Shown piece after piece: positions 32,950-42,721 of a stretch of DNA of 61,741 bases. The position numbers and the translations under genes are program-made. The number at the start of each line of letters is the position of its first letter. The stretch's first letter is position 1. The stretch lies in contig SDOA01000007.1 of the NCBI GenBank assembly GCA_004524595.1, positions 1 to 61,741 on the forward strand. The letters are read 5' to 3'. The DNA comes from Candidatus Thorarchaeota archaeon (GTDB lineage Archaea; Asgardarchaeota; Thorarchaeia; Thorarchaeales; Thorarchaeaceae). The notes below the pieces were generated by a model that made no database searches, was not told where the DNA came from, and saw nothing but the letters and a program-made list of their open reading frames with translations.

Positions 32950-35220
32950 TTAGTGGTTAGATTTTTTGTATATTGGAATCCATGCTATAAATTCCGCTCC
33001 TTGATGTGGTTGATTTTTAACACGATCCCGAACGCTTATTCGTCCTCCATACTTTTCACAAATCTGTTTAGCCTGATGCAATCCCACACCACCATATCTC
33101 CTTGCAACATCAAAAATCGACACTTTGAGCGAATCTGATATTCCGGATCCATTATCTGCTATTGCTATATCAAATCCCTCTCCATTTTTTTCAAGAACGA
33201 CCCATACTCTTTTTTCAGATTTCGGATTATGTTCGATTGCATTTTCTATTAAATTATCAAGAAGTTGCTCGAGAAACTCATCAGCTTCAACAATTGCATC
33301 ATCAACTCTCAATGTTACTGCTATATCAACATCTCTATGTTGTTCAATCATTCGAGTCATTACTGATTCAAGTGCCGCTCTCAATTTTCGAGGTTTTAGC
33401 GGCACAATCATTAGAGGTTCAGTCACTTTCACTTTGGATATCATTCTTTGACATCGTTCTACAGCAGACGTGACCTGTCCCAAAATCCTCCTGGCTTCAG
33501 GACTCTGCAAGGACAATTCTAAAACCATAGTACTCCCGAGGATTATTTGCAACTGATTTCTAAAATCATGAGACATCAAGTCCAGATAGAGCATTGCTCG
33601 CTCCTTTTGCGTTTGCATGTGCCTTTCAGCATTTATTCTATCTGTGACATTCAATGCGACAAGTTGAAGTACGACATTCTCTTCATATTGGATGCGTCGA
33701 CCAAACATCTCAAGCCATTGTATTTTTCCATCCCTTTGGAATACTCTTACTGCCATAGGAATGTTACCAGGCATATCTCCCATCATGAGTTCGTCAAGGC
33801 GCTTCAATACTATTGGAAGATCCTCTGGATGTATCACAGATTGAATTTCCTTTGGGGACAAGGCAAGAACTTCGTCTACACTTAGATTTAGAAATCCTGC
33901 AAATGATGGATTTGTAAACAAAACAGAGAGTGGCGAAGCTTGAATGATCATGATTCCTTGTAATGACTGATCGACGAGGGTTCTATACTTCTGTTCAGAA
34001 TTGATTAAAGCTTGTTCACCCATTTTTCGTTCTTCAATGTTTCTTGCTACGCCTAGAACTCCTATCGGCTTTTTACTTTCATCTCTCATGAATGTTCTGG
34101 TTGTTTCAATCCAGATGATTGAACCATCTTTCTTTTTGAGTTTCAATTGTAATGAAGGTGCATTTCCTCTTGTTAAGGTTTGATCTGCAATTTGCTCTTC
34201 TTCAAGGGCTTCCTTTATTGCTTCTATTGCTATCCATACTGATTCTGGAGTAAGTAATTCAATCATTGAAGTCCCAATTAATTCCTCTGCACTATATCCT
34301 GAGAGTAGTTCAACTGATGAACTGACATATGTCAAATTGAGTTCAAGGTCTGTAGTAAAGATAACATCCGTGACATTCTCTGCCAACAATTGATATTTCT
34401 TTTCTGTGTCTTCAAGTGCTGTTTCTGTTTTTCTGAATTCAGTCTTTTCGAAAACTTGACATAAGTACCCTTTGAGATCCCCGTCATTGCTGAGTCCTAA
34501 TGGTGTGATAAATGCATCAATAATTATCGAGCCTGTCTTACTTGTCTTCATCAATGCTTTCTCAAAATCAAAATCTATTTCGAATCTTAGTTGCTTTCCT
34601 CGGATAAGATCCGCTTTAATCTCTCTTGGAATATTCGGCTCATCGAAAAGTGTAAATTCCTTCAATTGTTCAATATTGTTTGCTTCAAATATCTTTAGAG
34701 CTGCAGCATTCGCATTCATCAAGATACCTTTTGTATCAAAAAGCAGTATACCCAACTGTGATTCGTTAAAGATACGCTGTAATACCTCAGTACTCTCTTC
34801 AAGAGCTTTTCGAGATTGTTTTATTTCAGTAATATCTGTTATTACCGCAAAAGATCCTCTGTGATTTCCACCTCCATTTAATAGAGGTGCTCCCGAAACA
34901 ATAGTCGGAATTAATCCTCCATCTTTTTTCATCCATGATAATTCATACTGTGTTGCATGACCTTCGGATCTTCGACGGATGTTGTCTCTTATGATTCGTC
35001 TGTTATCATCGTCAAGAAAATCAACTGGTCGTTTTCCAACCATCTCTTGTGGCTTATATCCGAGAATCCTAGCAAATCTCAAATTCACATAAGTGAATAT
35101 GCCTTCTTTATTTATGATTCCAAAGCCATCATTCATACTTTCTACTAATGCTCTATATGTAGCCGCCTGTTCCTCCTGACTGAATTCAGATATTTTATCA
35201 TTAGGTGGTCTTTCGGTCAT
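32950..35220 (-). CDS. Multi-PAS sensor histidine kinase
   Basis: 756 residues, no membrane helix. Four PAS domains (about 18-130, 145-260, 275-395, 405-520), dimerisation helix with MSHDFRNQLQIILGS (phosphoacceptor His 551), then an ATPase domain with N-box NLIENAIEHN, G1 box DNGSGIS and G2 box YGGVGLHQAKQI. All kinase motifs are intact. It is a cytoplasmic sensor; ligands of the PAS domains are unknown. It ends 4 nt from the convergent dehydratase gene. The receiver at 37014 is a possible partner. Confidence 0.93.
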   Translation of the reverse strand: MTERPPNDKISEFSQEEQAATYRALVESMNDGFGIINKEGIFTYVNLRFARILGYKPQEMVGKRPVDFLDDDNRRIIRDNIRRRSEGHATQYELSWMKKDGGLIPTIVSGAPLLNGGGNHRGSFAVITDITEIKQSRKALEESTEVLQRIFNESQLGILLFDTKGILMNANAAALKIFEANNIEQLKEFTLFDEPNIPREIKADLIRGKQLRFEIDFDFEKALMKTSKTGSIIIDAFITPLGLSNDGDLKGYLCQVFEKTEFRKTETALEDTEKKYQLLAENVTDVIFTTDLELNLTYVSSSVELLSGYSAEELIGTSMIELLTPESVWIAIEAIKEALEEEQIADQTLTRGNAPSLQLKLKKKDGSIIWIETTRTFMRDESKKPIGVLGVARNIEERKMGEQALINSEQKYRTLVDQSLQGIMIIQASPLSVLFTNPSFAGFLNLSVDEVLALSPKEIQSVIHPEDLPIVLKRLDELMMGDMPGNIPMAVRVFQRDGKIQWLEMFGRRIQYEENVVLQLVALNVTDRINAERHMQTQKERAMLYLDLMSHDFRNQLQIILGSTMVLELSLQSPEARRILGQVTSAVERCQRMISKVKVTEPLMIVPLKPRKLRAALESVMTRMIEQHRDVDIAVTLRVDDAIVEADEFLEQLLDNLIENAIEHNPKSEKRVWVVLEKNGEGFDIAIADNGSGISDSLKVSIFDVARRYGGVGLHQAKQICEKYGGRISVRDRVKNQPHQGAEFIAWIPIYKKSNH

Positions 35221-35425
35221 TAGAGCAACTCCAAATCGAATTCACTTTTTACTTCTCTTGTTGGAAGTCGTATTTGTATATAGTCTTCACTCGGATGTAA
35301 TTGTTTTATTTGGAACAACAAATACCTTCGGACATCTCTCTAGGAGATTACTATACTGGCATCGGTATTTATCCATCCAGTAAATGAAAAGAGAAAATTG
35401 ACTGTTGTCATTATTGGTCAGTCTA

Positions 35426-36526
35426 TTGTCACGATGGATCATGCATGTCGATATGGATGCATTTTTTGCATCGGTCGAGCAATATCGAAATCACCCCGAA
35501 TTAGTAGGTACACCAGTATGTGTAGGAAATGATCCAAAGAAAGGTAATGGACGCGGCGTAGTCCGTGCTGCCTCTTATGAGGCACGTACTATGGGTATTT
35601 ATGCGGGTATGCCTGTATCTCATGCTTACAGAATTTGTCCAGATGCTGCTTTTGTAGATGGTGAATTTGAAAGCTATTCAATAGCTTCTGATGAGATTAT
35701 GACTATATTAAGAGAATATGCTGATGGCGGAAAATTAAGAAGAGCTAGTATTGATGAAGCCTATATTGAGGTCACAGAATCAGTTCAACATTACAATAAT
35801 CCAATTGATTTAGCTAAAAAAATTCAAGAGGACATTCGTATTCGAACACAGTTACCATGCTCAATTGGCATTGCTCCCAATATGTCTGTGGCAAAGATAG
35901 CTACAGGAATGAATAAACCGAATGGTATCACTTTTATTGGTCCGGATTCACAAACTATTCTTCACTTTCTGGAGCCTCTTAAAGTTGATTCAATAAATGG
36001 TGTCGGCAGAAAAACAGCCGAGTATCTTGAAAAGTTTGGAATAACCACACTAGGACAAATTCAAGATATGACCGTACAAGAACTATGGCCTATCATGGGA
36101 AGAGGTTCTATATGGCTGCATCAACGAGCATGCGGTATTGATGAACGACCTTTATTGGATAACGGTCCTAGAGTTAGAAAATCAATAAGTAAAGATAGAA
36201 CCTTCATGACAGATGTCGAACCTGAAAATATAGAATACCTCCATGCTGCAATAAGAAAGATGTGTGTTAGAATAGGGGAACGACTTAGACAGAAAAATCT
36301 CAGGTTTCGAACGGTTACAGTAAAGATTAGATATGATGATTTTTCAACAATTCAGCGAAGTAAATCAATACCTGTCGAAACCGATGATACGTTAATACTT
36401 GAACGGATAGCAATCGAAGTGTTTGATCACAAGAGAAATCAATTCAAGGCAGTACGTCTAGTTGGTGTGAAGGTGTCAGGTCTCTCTGAAACATCAGAAC
36501 AACTTTGTCTAGTTGATTTTCTATGA
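35426..36526 (+). CDS. dinB: Y-family translesion DNA polymerase (Dpo4/DinB)
   Basis: About 366 residues. Catalytic carboxylates occur in HVDMDAFFASVEQ and SIDEAYIEV; GIAPNMSVAKIATGMNKPNG and VNGVGRKTAEYL-like SINGVGRKTAEYLEKFG (thumb helix-hairpin-helix) are family hallmarks. The little-finger domain begins near RVRKSISKDRTF. I start at TTG 35426 (LSRWIMHVDMDAF); ATG 35441 would cut into the first strand. The very C-terminus QLCLVDFL resembles a PIP box (QxxLxxF-L), so PCNA binding is likely. Confidence 0.94.
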   Translation: MSRWIMHVDMDAFFASVEQYRNHPELVGTPVCVGNDPKKGNGRGVVRAASYEARTMGIYAGMPVSHAYRICPDAAFVDGEFESYSIASDEIMTILREYADGGKLRRASIDEAYIEVTESVQHYNNPIDLAKKIQEDIRIRTQLPCSIGIAPNMSVAKIATGMNKPNGITFIGPDSQTILHFLEPLKVDSINGVGRKTAEYLEKFGITTLGQIQDMTVQELWPIMGRGSIWLHQRACGIDERPLLDNGPRVRKSISKDRTFMTDVEPENIEYLHAAIRKMCVRIGERLRQKNLRFRTVTVKIRYDDFSTIQRSKSIPVETDDTLILERIAIEVFDHKRNQFKAVRLVGVKVSGLSETSEQLCLVDFL

Positions 36527-36534
36527 CTACATAT

Positions 36535-36858
36535 CTAGTTATGAAGCTCTACAGTATCAATATCTGATACTGCCGTTTTTACACGATTTGCCAGCTTATT
36601 TGTGAGTCTCTTGATTCCCTCAATGTATGACTCGTTATATTCTTCCCCCAGTAAAGTCTCATATCCCATAATGTTATGGATGATTCCTGTTAAGTCATGA
36701 GAAAGTTTGTGAATAAATTCACTTACCTGTTGATGTTCTATGAAATTTTGAAAGTTGTTTGTCTTATTGTAAATCACTTTTCGTATAATCTCTTGAATGA
36801 TACTAAATTGTCCTTTAATGTCAGTACCGTTCATTGTATGTTGTACAAAGTTGGACAC
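36535..36858 (-). CDS. Short histidine-kinase dimerisation-domain protein or remnant
   Basis: 107 residues from GTG 36858. It holds a dimerisation helix with HKLSHDLTGIIHNIMGYETLL and its partner helix, but no ATPase domain follows before the stop. Upstream, the frame is open for about 19 more codons without ATG. A TATA-like box on the minus strand (CTTTATATACGC, 36948-36959) could give it its own promoter. It may be a phosphotransfer protein, a dominant partner for another kinase, or what remains of a receiver-kinase gene; the receiver lies just upstream. Confidence 0.5.
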   Translation of the reverse strand: MSNFVQHTMNGTDIKGQFSIIQEIIRKVIYNKTNNFQNFIEHQQVSEFIHKLSHDLTGIIHNIMGYETLLGEEYNESYIEGIKRLTNKLANRVKTAVSDIDTVELHN

Positions 36859-37013
36859 CAGAGTCTTGTACGCCCAGGGAACAGCACTGGACCACTCTGA
36901 GAGGCCTATGATGTGTCAGTAAATCTCGTACTCTCATCTCTCTATGGGCGTATATAAAGACCTGCATATTCGCTCAAACACTCATCTAAGAAGCGTCCAA
37001 CCTTGTCCCACTT

Positions 37014-37349
37014 CTATGCAACTGTCATAGAACCCTTTAGAATATAATAATCTACTCCAAGATTCAATCCTCTAATTGCTATCTCTTCACTTGAATGCCC
37101 TGTCCATATTATAAAACTGACCTCATTTTTCTCTTCTCTTAATACTTCAAGTAAATCCAATCCAGTTGAGTCTGGCATGAGGTAATCTGATATGATGATA
37201 TCAAATTCTTCTCTTTCGATTTTGTCCAATACATCTTTTGTTGATTCTAAAGTTACAAGTTCCAATTCAGACTCACTTTGCTGCATGAGTATTCTCGTAA
37301 TATCCAATAATTCTGGATCGTCATCAACAAGCAAAACCCGCGTTTTCAC
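37014..37349 (-). CDS. Single-domain response regulator receiver, short form
   Basis: 111 residues from GTG 37349. Acidic pocket Asp 9/Asp 10, phosphoacceptor Asp 55 in ISDYLMPD, Thr in IWTGHSS and Lys in ILKG are all present. The protein stops right after beta-5, so the last helix (alpha-5) is missing or very short. There is no output domain. It could relay phosphate between the histidine kinases of this window (32950, 43282, 16239). The fragment at 36535 follows it on the same strand. Confidence 0.85.
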   Translation of the reverse strand: MKTRVLLVDDDPELLDITRILMQQSESELELVTLESTKDVLDKIEREEFDIIISDYLMPDSTGLDLLEVLREEKNEVSFIIWTGHSSEEIAIRGLNLGVDYYILKGSMTVA

Positions 37350-37491
37350 TAAAACATTATTCCCTCCATATGCGAATCATTGTTTATAGTATACTATCTA
37401 CCGTAATAGGTTTTCGTCTTAGTCTTTCTCCACAATATCAATCCATAATAGGTAAGAGATGGTTTCAGTAAACTAGGTGCTGTGAGAGAAT

Positions 37492-38202
37492 TTGTCTAAT
37501 GCATATCCCGTTAAAAAAGCGAAATTTATTGAGCGTCCAAATCGCTTTCTAGCAAAAGTTGAAGTTAATGGTCAATTGATTGAGGCCTTTGTACCAAATC
37601 CAGGACGAATGAACGAATTTATGATTCCAGGAAAACAAGTCTTTATTCGACATAATTCAGCCTCACACAGAAAGACCACTTTCGATATGATTGCAGTAAA
37701 TCACAACGGAGTCATAGTTTCCATTGATTCAAATCTCCCGAATCGATTTATTCGTCATCTTCTTGAAATCCATGAATTTCCATATCTGAATGATTATGAT
37801 GAAGTAATCCCTGAACCAAATGTCTATGAGGGACGTTTTGATTTCAAATTAAAGGGTTCTGAAACAACTCTGATTGAAGTCAAGTCTTGCACTCTGGTTG
37901 AGCAGGGTCATGCTTTGTTCCCTGATGCTCCAACTATCAGAGGAGCACGACATATGAGACATTTAGCTCGTGCGGTAACTGAGGATATTGCGCAACATGC
38001 AGCTGTTATCTTTGTTATTCAAAGACCTGATGCTAATATCTTCTCACCTCATGATGGCAATGATCCATTGTTCGGGAATTCTCTGCGAATGGCATATAGA
38101 ACAGGAGTTGATGTGATCCCCTTGGTTACACGAGTCACTAATTGGGATTTAGAGTTGGTTGGTAGAATACCATTTGATCTAGGTCCTCTCGACCGTTTCT
38201 GA
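37492..38202 (+). CDS. sfsA: SfsA-family DNA-binding/nuclease-fold protein
   Basis: 236 residues. The start KKAKFIERPNRFLAKVEVNG and NPGRMNEFMIPGK match SfsA. GRFDFKL followed by TLIEVKSCTLV gives the D-x-ExK arrangement of PD-(D/E)XK nucleases. SfsA was described in E. coli as a sugar fermentation stimulation protein; its biochemical role is not settled. Start is TTG 37492, with AGGTG about 12 nt upstream. It precedes the ABC exporter genes on the same strand. Confidence 0.93.
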   Translation: MSNAYPVKKAKFIERPNRFLAKVEVNGQLIEAFVPNPGRMNEFMIPGKQVFIRHNSASHRKTTFDMIAVNHNGVIVSIDSNLPNRFIRHLLEIHEFPYLNDYDEVIPEPNVYEGRFDFKLKGSETTLIEVKSCTLVEQGHALFPDAPTIRGARHMRHLARAVTEDIAQHAAVIFVIQRPDANIFSPHDGNDPLFGNSLRMAYRTGVDVIPLVTRVTNWDLELVGRIPFDLGPLDRF

Positions 38203-38282
38203 ATGAAATAGGCGTTTTATACTTTAACCATGAACTTCTTATGTTTGAAATCTTAGAACAAATAACGGATTACAACTAAAAG

Positions 38283-39212
38283 GTGGGAGTGCACTATCGA
38301 TTGATTGAACGCTCTAATGTCGAACGAATGAAGAACGACGAGCTCGTTAAACTCGCTAGAGTATTGAAGATACCTATTTATGATAGAGAAATCCAGAGAA
38401 GTAATCTCATTGACCAGATAATGACCGCTATTGAAAAAATTAGAGGATCCGAAAGAATTGAGGGAAAGTTGTGCAGTCCTGCTATTGAAATAAAAAATCT
38501 GGTCAAGCATTTTGGTAAAAAATTCGCTGTGTATGGTCTAAATCTAACCGTCAATCCAGGTGAAATCGTTGGATTAGTTGGACCAAATGGTGCAGGAAAG
38601 ACAACGACCCTTCGAATTCTCACTGGAATCATACGACAGTCCTCTGGTCAAGTCGAAGTAAATGGTCATGATATTCTTGAAAATCCGATCAAAGCAAAAA
38701 GCGTGATTGGGTATATTCCAGAAAGACCAACGTGTTACCCAAGTCTTACTGTTAAGGAATATGTTACATTCATGGCTCGAGTATATGAAGTTCCAAAGAG
38801 AGTTGCTCTTGTTCGGATGCGTAAATTCGTTGATATGTTTCAAATGGATGAGTTCTTGAATTCGTATATTGGAACCCTTTCAAAAGGGAATCTTCAGCGT
38901 GCTTTACTTATTGGAATCTTTGTGAGACCTTCCCCATACATTCTAGCATTAGATGAACCGATATACGGACTGGATCCAAGAGGTGCTTGGAATTTAAAAG
39001 CACATCTTAAACATCTTCGCGATGAAGGTTCTGCAATCCTAATTTCGACACATATTCTCGAAGTGGCATCGGATCTATGTGATAGATTCGTCATCATGAA
39101 TGAAGGTATTGTTGTGGGAAAAGGAACTCTCGACGAGCTCCTTAATGAACACAAGAGTTCTCGTAATCTAGAGGAAGTATTTCTGAGTCTTACTGGAGGA
39201 ATTCCTAGCTAG
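38283..39212 (+). CDS. ABC transporter ATPase with SAP-like N-terminal domain
   Basis: 309 residues. Residues about 12-55 (MKNDELVKLARVLKIPI then SNLIDQIMTAIEKI) look like a SAP or Rho-N helix-turn-helix-like module; the ABC domain follows from about residue 65. Walker A GPNGAGKTT, Walker B ILALDEP, switch His in STHI; the signature reads LSKGNLQ rather than LSGGQ. It is an ABC-2/CcmA-type ATPase, coupled to the permease at 39222. The GTG at 38283 or 38289 may be the start. The N-terminal module is unusual for an exporter ATPase. Confidence 0.88.
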   Translation: MGVHYRLIERSNVERMKNDELVKLARVLKIPIYDREIQRSNLIDQIMTAIEKIRGSERIEGKLCSPAIEIKNLVKHFGKKFAVYGLNLTVNPGEIVGLVGPNGAGKTTTLRILTGIIRQSSGQVEVNGHDILENPIKAKSVIGYIPERPTCYPSLTVKEYVTFMARVYEVPKRVALVRMRKFVDMFQMDEFLNSYIGTLSKGNLQRALLIGIFVRPSPYILALDEPIYGLDPRGAWNLKAHLKHLRDEGSAILISTHILEVASDLCDRFVIMNEGIVVGKGTLDELLNEHKSSRNLEEVFLSLTGGIPS

Positions 39213-39221
39213 GTGAGAACT

Positions 39222-40805
39222 ATGAAACCAAAAACATCTCGTCTCATTCTGAATGAGATTAGGATGTTATATAATCAAATCAAGCAGACAATTAAGACTC
39301 CTTCTATGCTTCTTTTCTATTCGATTACTATATTTGGAATTTTTTTCATTAGTATAGTGATTGTATCTTTTCTTTCATTTGCGCCAATTACTTCACAGCT
39401 GGGTTTACTCCTTGAAAATACGATTGAGAGGGGTATTTTATTCGCAGCTCTTGGAATTGTTTCATCTGCAGCAATACTCTCTGGATATTTTGGTCTTGGT
39501 CCTGCTTCAATGATTACCACAGATGACGAAAATATTCTACTACCTGCGCCTGTTAAACCATATCAATTATTTCTAAGTAGATATATTAGGCGTGTTATTA
39601 GAAAGGCAGTGTTTGCCTTATTAGGATTAGTTGCAATCTTACCTCTTCTCTCTTCAGCAGAACTTGTTTTTTTCCAAACATTATTCTTTCTTATCTGTAC
39701 CATTATTTTCTTGGAATCCAATTATCTACTAGGAGTATTAAGCTCATTTTTGAAACTCCGATTTAATAAGATAACAAAGCGACCTATCCGTCATCTAATA
39801 ATCGTTCCCTTTATTCTAATTGTAATTGTGCTTATATTGCCTGATTTCACATCCTCATTTAACGCAGCTGCAATTTTACCATCTAATGCTTTTGGATTTA
39901 TAATAACCGAAGTTTCTGGTGTCTTTTCATTAGGTATCGGTTACGGACTCGGATTCATATATCAAATAATCTCTTTCACTGTTTGCTTACTTTTGGCCAC
40001 AAATATCGCTAGCTATGAATATTATGAGTTGTCCTCAGTAATAAAAGAAAAAGAATCTACTGAATTAAATCTCAGTGGAATTATACGTGGTGAAGTTGAT
40101 TTCTCCAACTCACGTTTCAATGACCCCTCTGTATGGATTATGTTAAAGGATTTTTGGAGCCGACTGAGGTCCCCTTTTCAAATCTGGAAATACTTGTATG
40201 CGTTTACTGGTGGCGTCTTTGTCGTATATCTGAACTTATTTCACCCTCCTTGGTTCAGGTCTATTGAAGTGCCAAACAGCCTTCAATTCGCTATTGTTCC
40301 TGCTTTTATTTTGATGATGATTCTTTTAGTTCAAATGTCAAGTATAACATCCATGTCGAGTTTCGTTGATGAGAAAGAAAATGTCTATCTTCTGAAGGCA
40401 AGTCCCTTCAAGACAAAAGATATCGTACTTGCAAAGTATTTACTTAGTTTGTTAGAAGTGAGTTTAGCGATAGTTCCTGCTGCAGGTCTAATTATCTATA
40501 TTTTAAGAATTGAAGGATATTTGGCTTTGATAACTCTCGTTGCTCCATTAACGATTCTTTTTTCAGCATCTGGCGTTGCTGTTGGAGCATATGTCCCTGT
40601 CATTACGAATGATCCAAAACAATTACCGATTCCACTTGCATTTTCATATCCAGTGATTAATCTTGCACTTGGGGGTGGCATGATTTTATTAGTGGCTACT
40701 TTTGCAAAAAGCCCTCTTGTTCTTATTCTGCTACCTCTCTATTCAATAGGATTGACATTTTTCTTTTTGTTTCTAGCTTTGAAATCTATCAATTCTTACA
40801 AATAA
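39222..40805 (+). CDS. ABC-2-type exporter permease-like membrane protein
   Basis: About 527 residues from ATG 39222, preceded by AGGTGAGA; it begins 9 nt after the ATPase stop. About twelve hydrophobic helices are seen in two halves, separated by a hydrophilic segment (about 285-330). ALGIVSSAAILSGYFGLGPA and DDENILLPAPVKPYQLFLSRY resemble large ABC-2 permeases that use a CcmA-like ATPase. Substrate unknown. Confidence 0.82.
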   Translation: MKPKTSRLILNEIRMLYNQIKQTIKTPSMLLFYSITIFGIFFISIVIVSFLSFAPITSQLGLLLENTIERGILFAALGIVSSAAILSGYFGLGPASMITTDDENILLPAPVKPYQLFLSRYIRRVIRKAVFALLGLVAILPLLSSAELVFFQTLFFLICTIIFLESNYLLGVLSSFLKLRFNKITKRPIRHLIIVPFILIVIVLILPDFTSSFNAAAILPSNAFGFIITEVSGVFSLGIGYGLGFIYQIISFTVCLLLATNIASYEYYELSSVIKEKESTELNLSGIIRGEVDFSNSRFNDPSVWIMLKDFWSRLRSPFQIWKYLYAFTGGVFVVYLNLFHPPWFRSIEVPNSLQFAIVPAFILMMILLVQMSSITSMSSFVDEKENVYLLKASPFKTKDIVLAKYLLSLLEVSLAIVPAAGLIIYILRIEGYLALITLVAPLTILFSASGVAVGAYVPVITNDPKQLPIPLAFSYPVINLALGGGMILLVATFAKSPLVLILLPLYSIGLTFFFLFLALKSINSYK

Positions 40806-40810
40806 TTTCT

Positions 40811-42721
40811 TTAATCCTTTTGCACTAATCGAAGAGCATTCGCTATAACTGCAAACGTAAGTCCCATATCTCCAAAAGCTATAGCCATCCACAATGACAA
40901 GAAACCTATGCCTGCAAAGAATCCAATAACCGATTTTATAATAAGGGATGAAGCAACATTTTGATGAACAATTCCCATTGTTTTTCGAGATTTCTTGATA
41001 AGTTCTGGAACTCTTGCTAGATCCATATCGATGAGAGCGATATCTGAACTTTCTAGAGCTGCATCTGAAGCATTACTTCCCATAGCTATTCCAACATCTG
41101 CTTCCATCAGGGCTGGTGTATCATTAATTCCATCACCAACAAATACAGTTATTCCTTCGGTTTTGAGTTCATTAATGGCTTCAACTTTTTGATGTGGAAG
41201 GAGTTCTGCAACATAAGAGTCAATTCCAATCTCGTCAGCAATCTCTCTGGCTACATTTTCACTATCTCCTGTTAGCATTACGGTTTTGATATTCATTTCT
41301 CTGAGTCTTGCAATAGCTCGTTTTGCATTGCGTCTTAGTGTATCTGTAAGAATGATTGTTCCAAAATGTTCCTCTTGATGAGCCACATAGACCAGAGTAC
41401 CAACACCACAACTATGTTCAGTTAATGAATCGAGAGAAACTTTCTGATCTAGAAGTAATCTCCGATTTCCTATTAGATACTCTTTAGTATCTATTTGTCC
41501 TCTAATCCCTCTTCCAGGGATTGCTTCAAAAGAAGATGCTCTTGGAACACTCATCGTTTCATGAGATGCGGCTTCAACAAGAGCCCGTCCTATCGGATGT
41601 TCTGACATCATCTCTAAAGAAGCTGCCACTGAAAGAACCTCGTCTTTTGAATGTTCATTATGCAAGCAGACATCTTTGACTGAAAGCACTCCTTCTGTTA
41701 GGGTGCCTGTCTTATCAAAAGCAACGATTTTCGTCTTACTGATTTTTTCCAGATATACTCCCCCTTTCACTAAAACACCATTTCTAGCTGACCCTGCAAT
41801 GGCTGAAACCATGGAAACAGGGATTGAGATTGCAAAAGCACAGGGACAGCTAACAACCAAAATGGTCAGTGCCCGATAGGTTGCTTCAGTCAAAGTATAA
41901 TTCAGCAAAAGTGATATGATCCCTATTGCAAAAGATAATGCTAAGACAATTGGAGTGTAGACTCTTGAAAATCGAGAGATAGTTTTCTCTATAGGTGCTC
42001 TTTTCTTTCTTGATTCGTCGACTAATTCTATGATTTTTGAAAGGATAGACTCACTTGATAATGCAGTCACTTCAACTTCGATATAACCTTCCTGATTTAT
42101 TGTTCCAGCAAAGACTTCGTCTCCTACTGATTTGGGAATTGGGTGTGATTCTCCTGTTATCGTAGATTGGTCAACAGACGTAGCTCCATCAACGATGATT
42201 CCATCAATTCCAATTCTTACTCCTGGACGAACAATAATCAGGTCTCCAAGTTTCACATCTGTTGGATTCATACACACTTCTCTATTATCTAATTTCACTA
42301 TTACTGATGGTGGTTCTAATTCAACGAGTGTTTCAATTTCTTGTCGTACTCTATCTTCAGCTCTCTCCTCCAGCAAGATAGAGATGAAGAATAAAAACAT
42401 CACAGCAGCTCCTTCAGCAGGAGCTCCAATTATGATTGCTGCTATTGATGCAGAACTCATTAAGAAATGTTGATCTAAGCGTCTACTAGCAACACCCTTG
42501 ATACCTTTTGGAATGATGAACTGCCCTGAACATACCACTGACGAAATATAGAAAGGATAATTCATGAAAGTACTTGGTGCTATCAATTCAGATAGTATTC
42601 CTATAAGGAGTAATATCCCTGAAGATAAAGCCATCAAATGTTTGTACCATGTTTTTCCAGTTTTGCCTTCATCTGAAGGGGATTCACATGAAGAGCATGT
42701 TCTCTTACTCTCCTCTAACAT
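40811..42721 (-). CDS. P1B-type heavy-metal-transporting ATPase (Zn/Cd/Pb type)
   Basis: 636 residues. Phosphorylation site DKTGTLTEG (Asp 336), metal-path motif CPC (292-294), ITGESHP actuator motif (as TGES) and GDGINDTPALMEADVGIAMG. The last helix FGDMGLTFAVIANALRL carries the Asp-Gly pair typical of the Zn/Cd/Pb group P1B-2. There is no HMA domain; instead the N-terminus has a short Cys cluster (CSSCESP). It would export Zn(II) or Cd(II). It overlaps the arsR-like gene by 17 nt, so the two are cotranscribed and metal-regulated. Confidence 0.93.
   Translation of the reverse strand: MLEESKRTCSSCESPSDEGKTGKTWYKHLMALSSGILLLIGILSELIAPSTFMNYPFYISSVVCSGQFIIPKGIKGVASRRLDQHFLMSSASIAAIIIGAPAEGAAVMFLFFISILLEERAEDRVRQEIETLVELEPPSVIVKLDNREVCMNPTDVKLGDLIIVRPGVRIGIDGIIVDGATSVDQSTITGESHPIPKSVGDEVFAGTINQEGYIEVEVTALSSESILSKIIELVDESRKKRAPIEKTISRFSRVYTPIVLALSFAIGIISLLLNYTLTEATYRALTILVVSCPCAFAISIPVSMVSAIAGSARNGVLVKGGVYLEKISKTKIVAFDKTGTLTEGVLSVKDVCLHNEHSKDEVLSVAASLEMMSEHPIGRALVEAASHETMSVPRASSFEAIPGRGIRGQIDTKEYLIGNRRLLLDQKVSLDSLTEHSCGVGTLVYVAHQEEHFGTIILTDTLRRNAKRAIARLREMNIKTVMLTGDSENVAREIADEIGIDSYVAELLPHQKVEAINELKTEGITVFVGDGINDTPALMEADVGIAMGSNASDAALESSDIALIDMDLARVPELIKKSRKTMGIVHQNVASSLIIKSVIGFFAGIGFLSLWMAIAFGDMGLTFAVIANALRLVQKD

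Noticed and set aside
33125..33885. Antisense frames of 103-112 codons in the four-PAS kinase gene
   Set aside because: They are shadows of a conserved kinase sequence.
36859..37013. One gene joining the receiver and the dimerisation fragment through a single frameshift
   Set aside because: Reading by eye I find stop codons in each of the three minus-strand frames between the two, so one simple frameshift does not join them.
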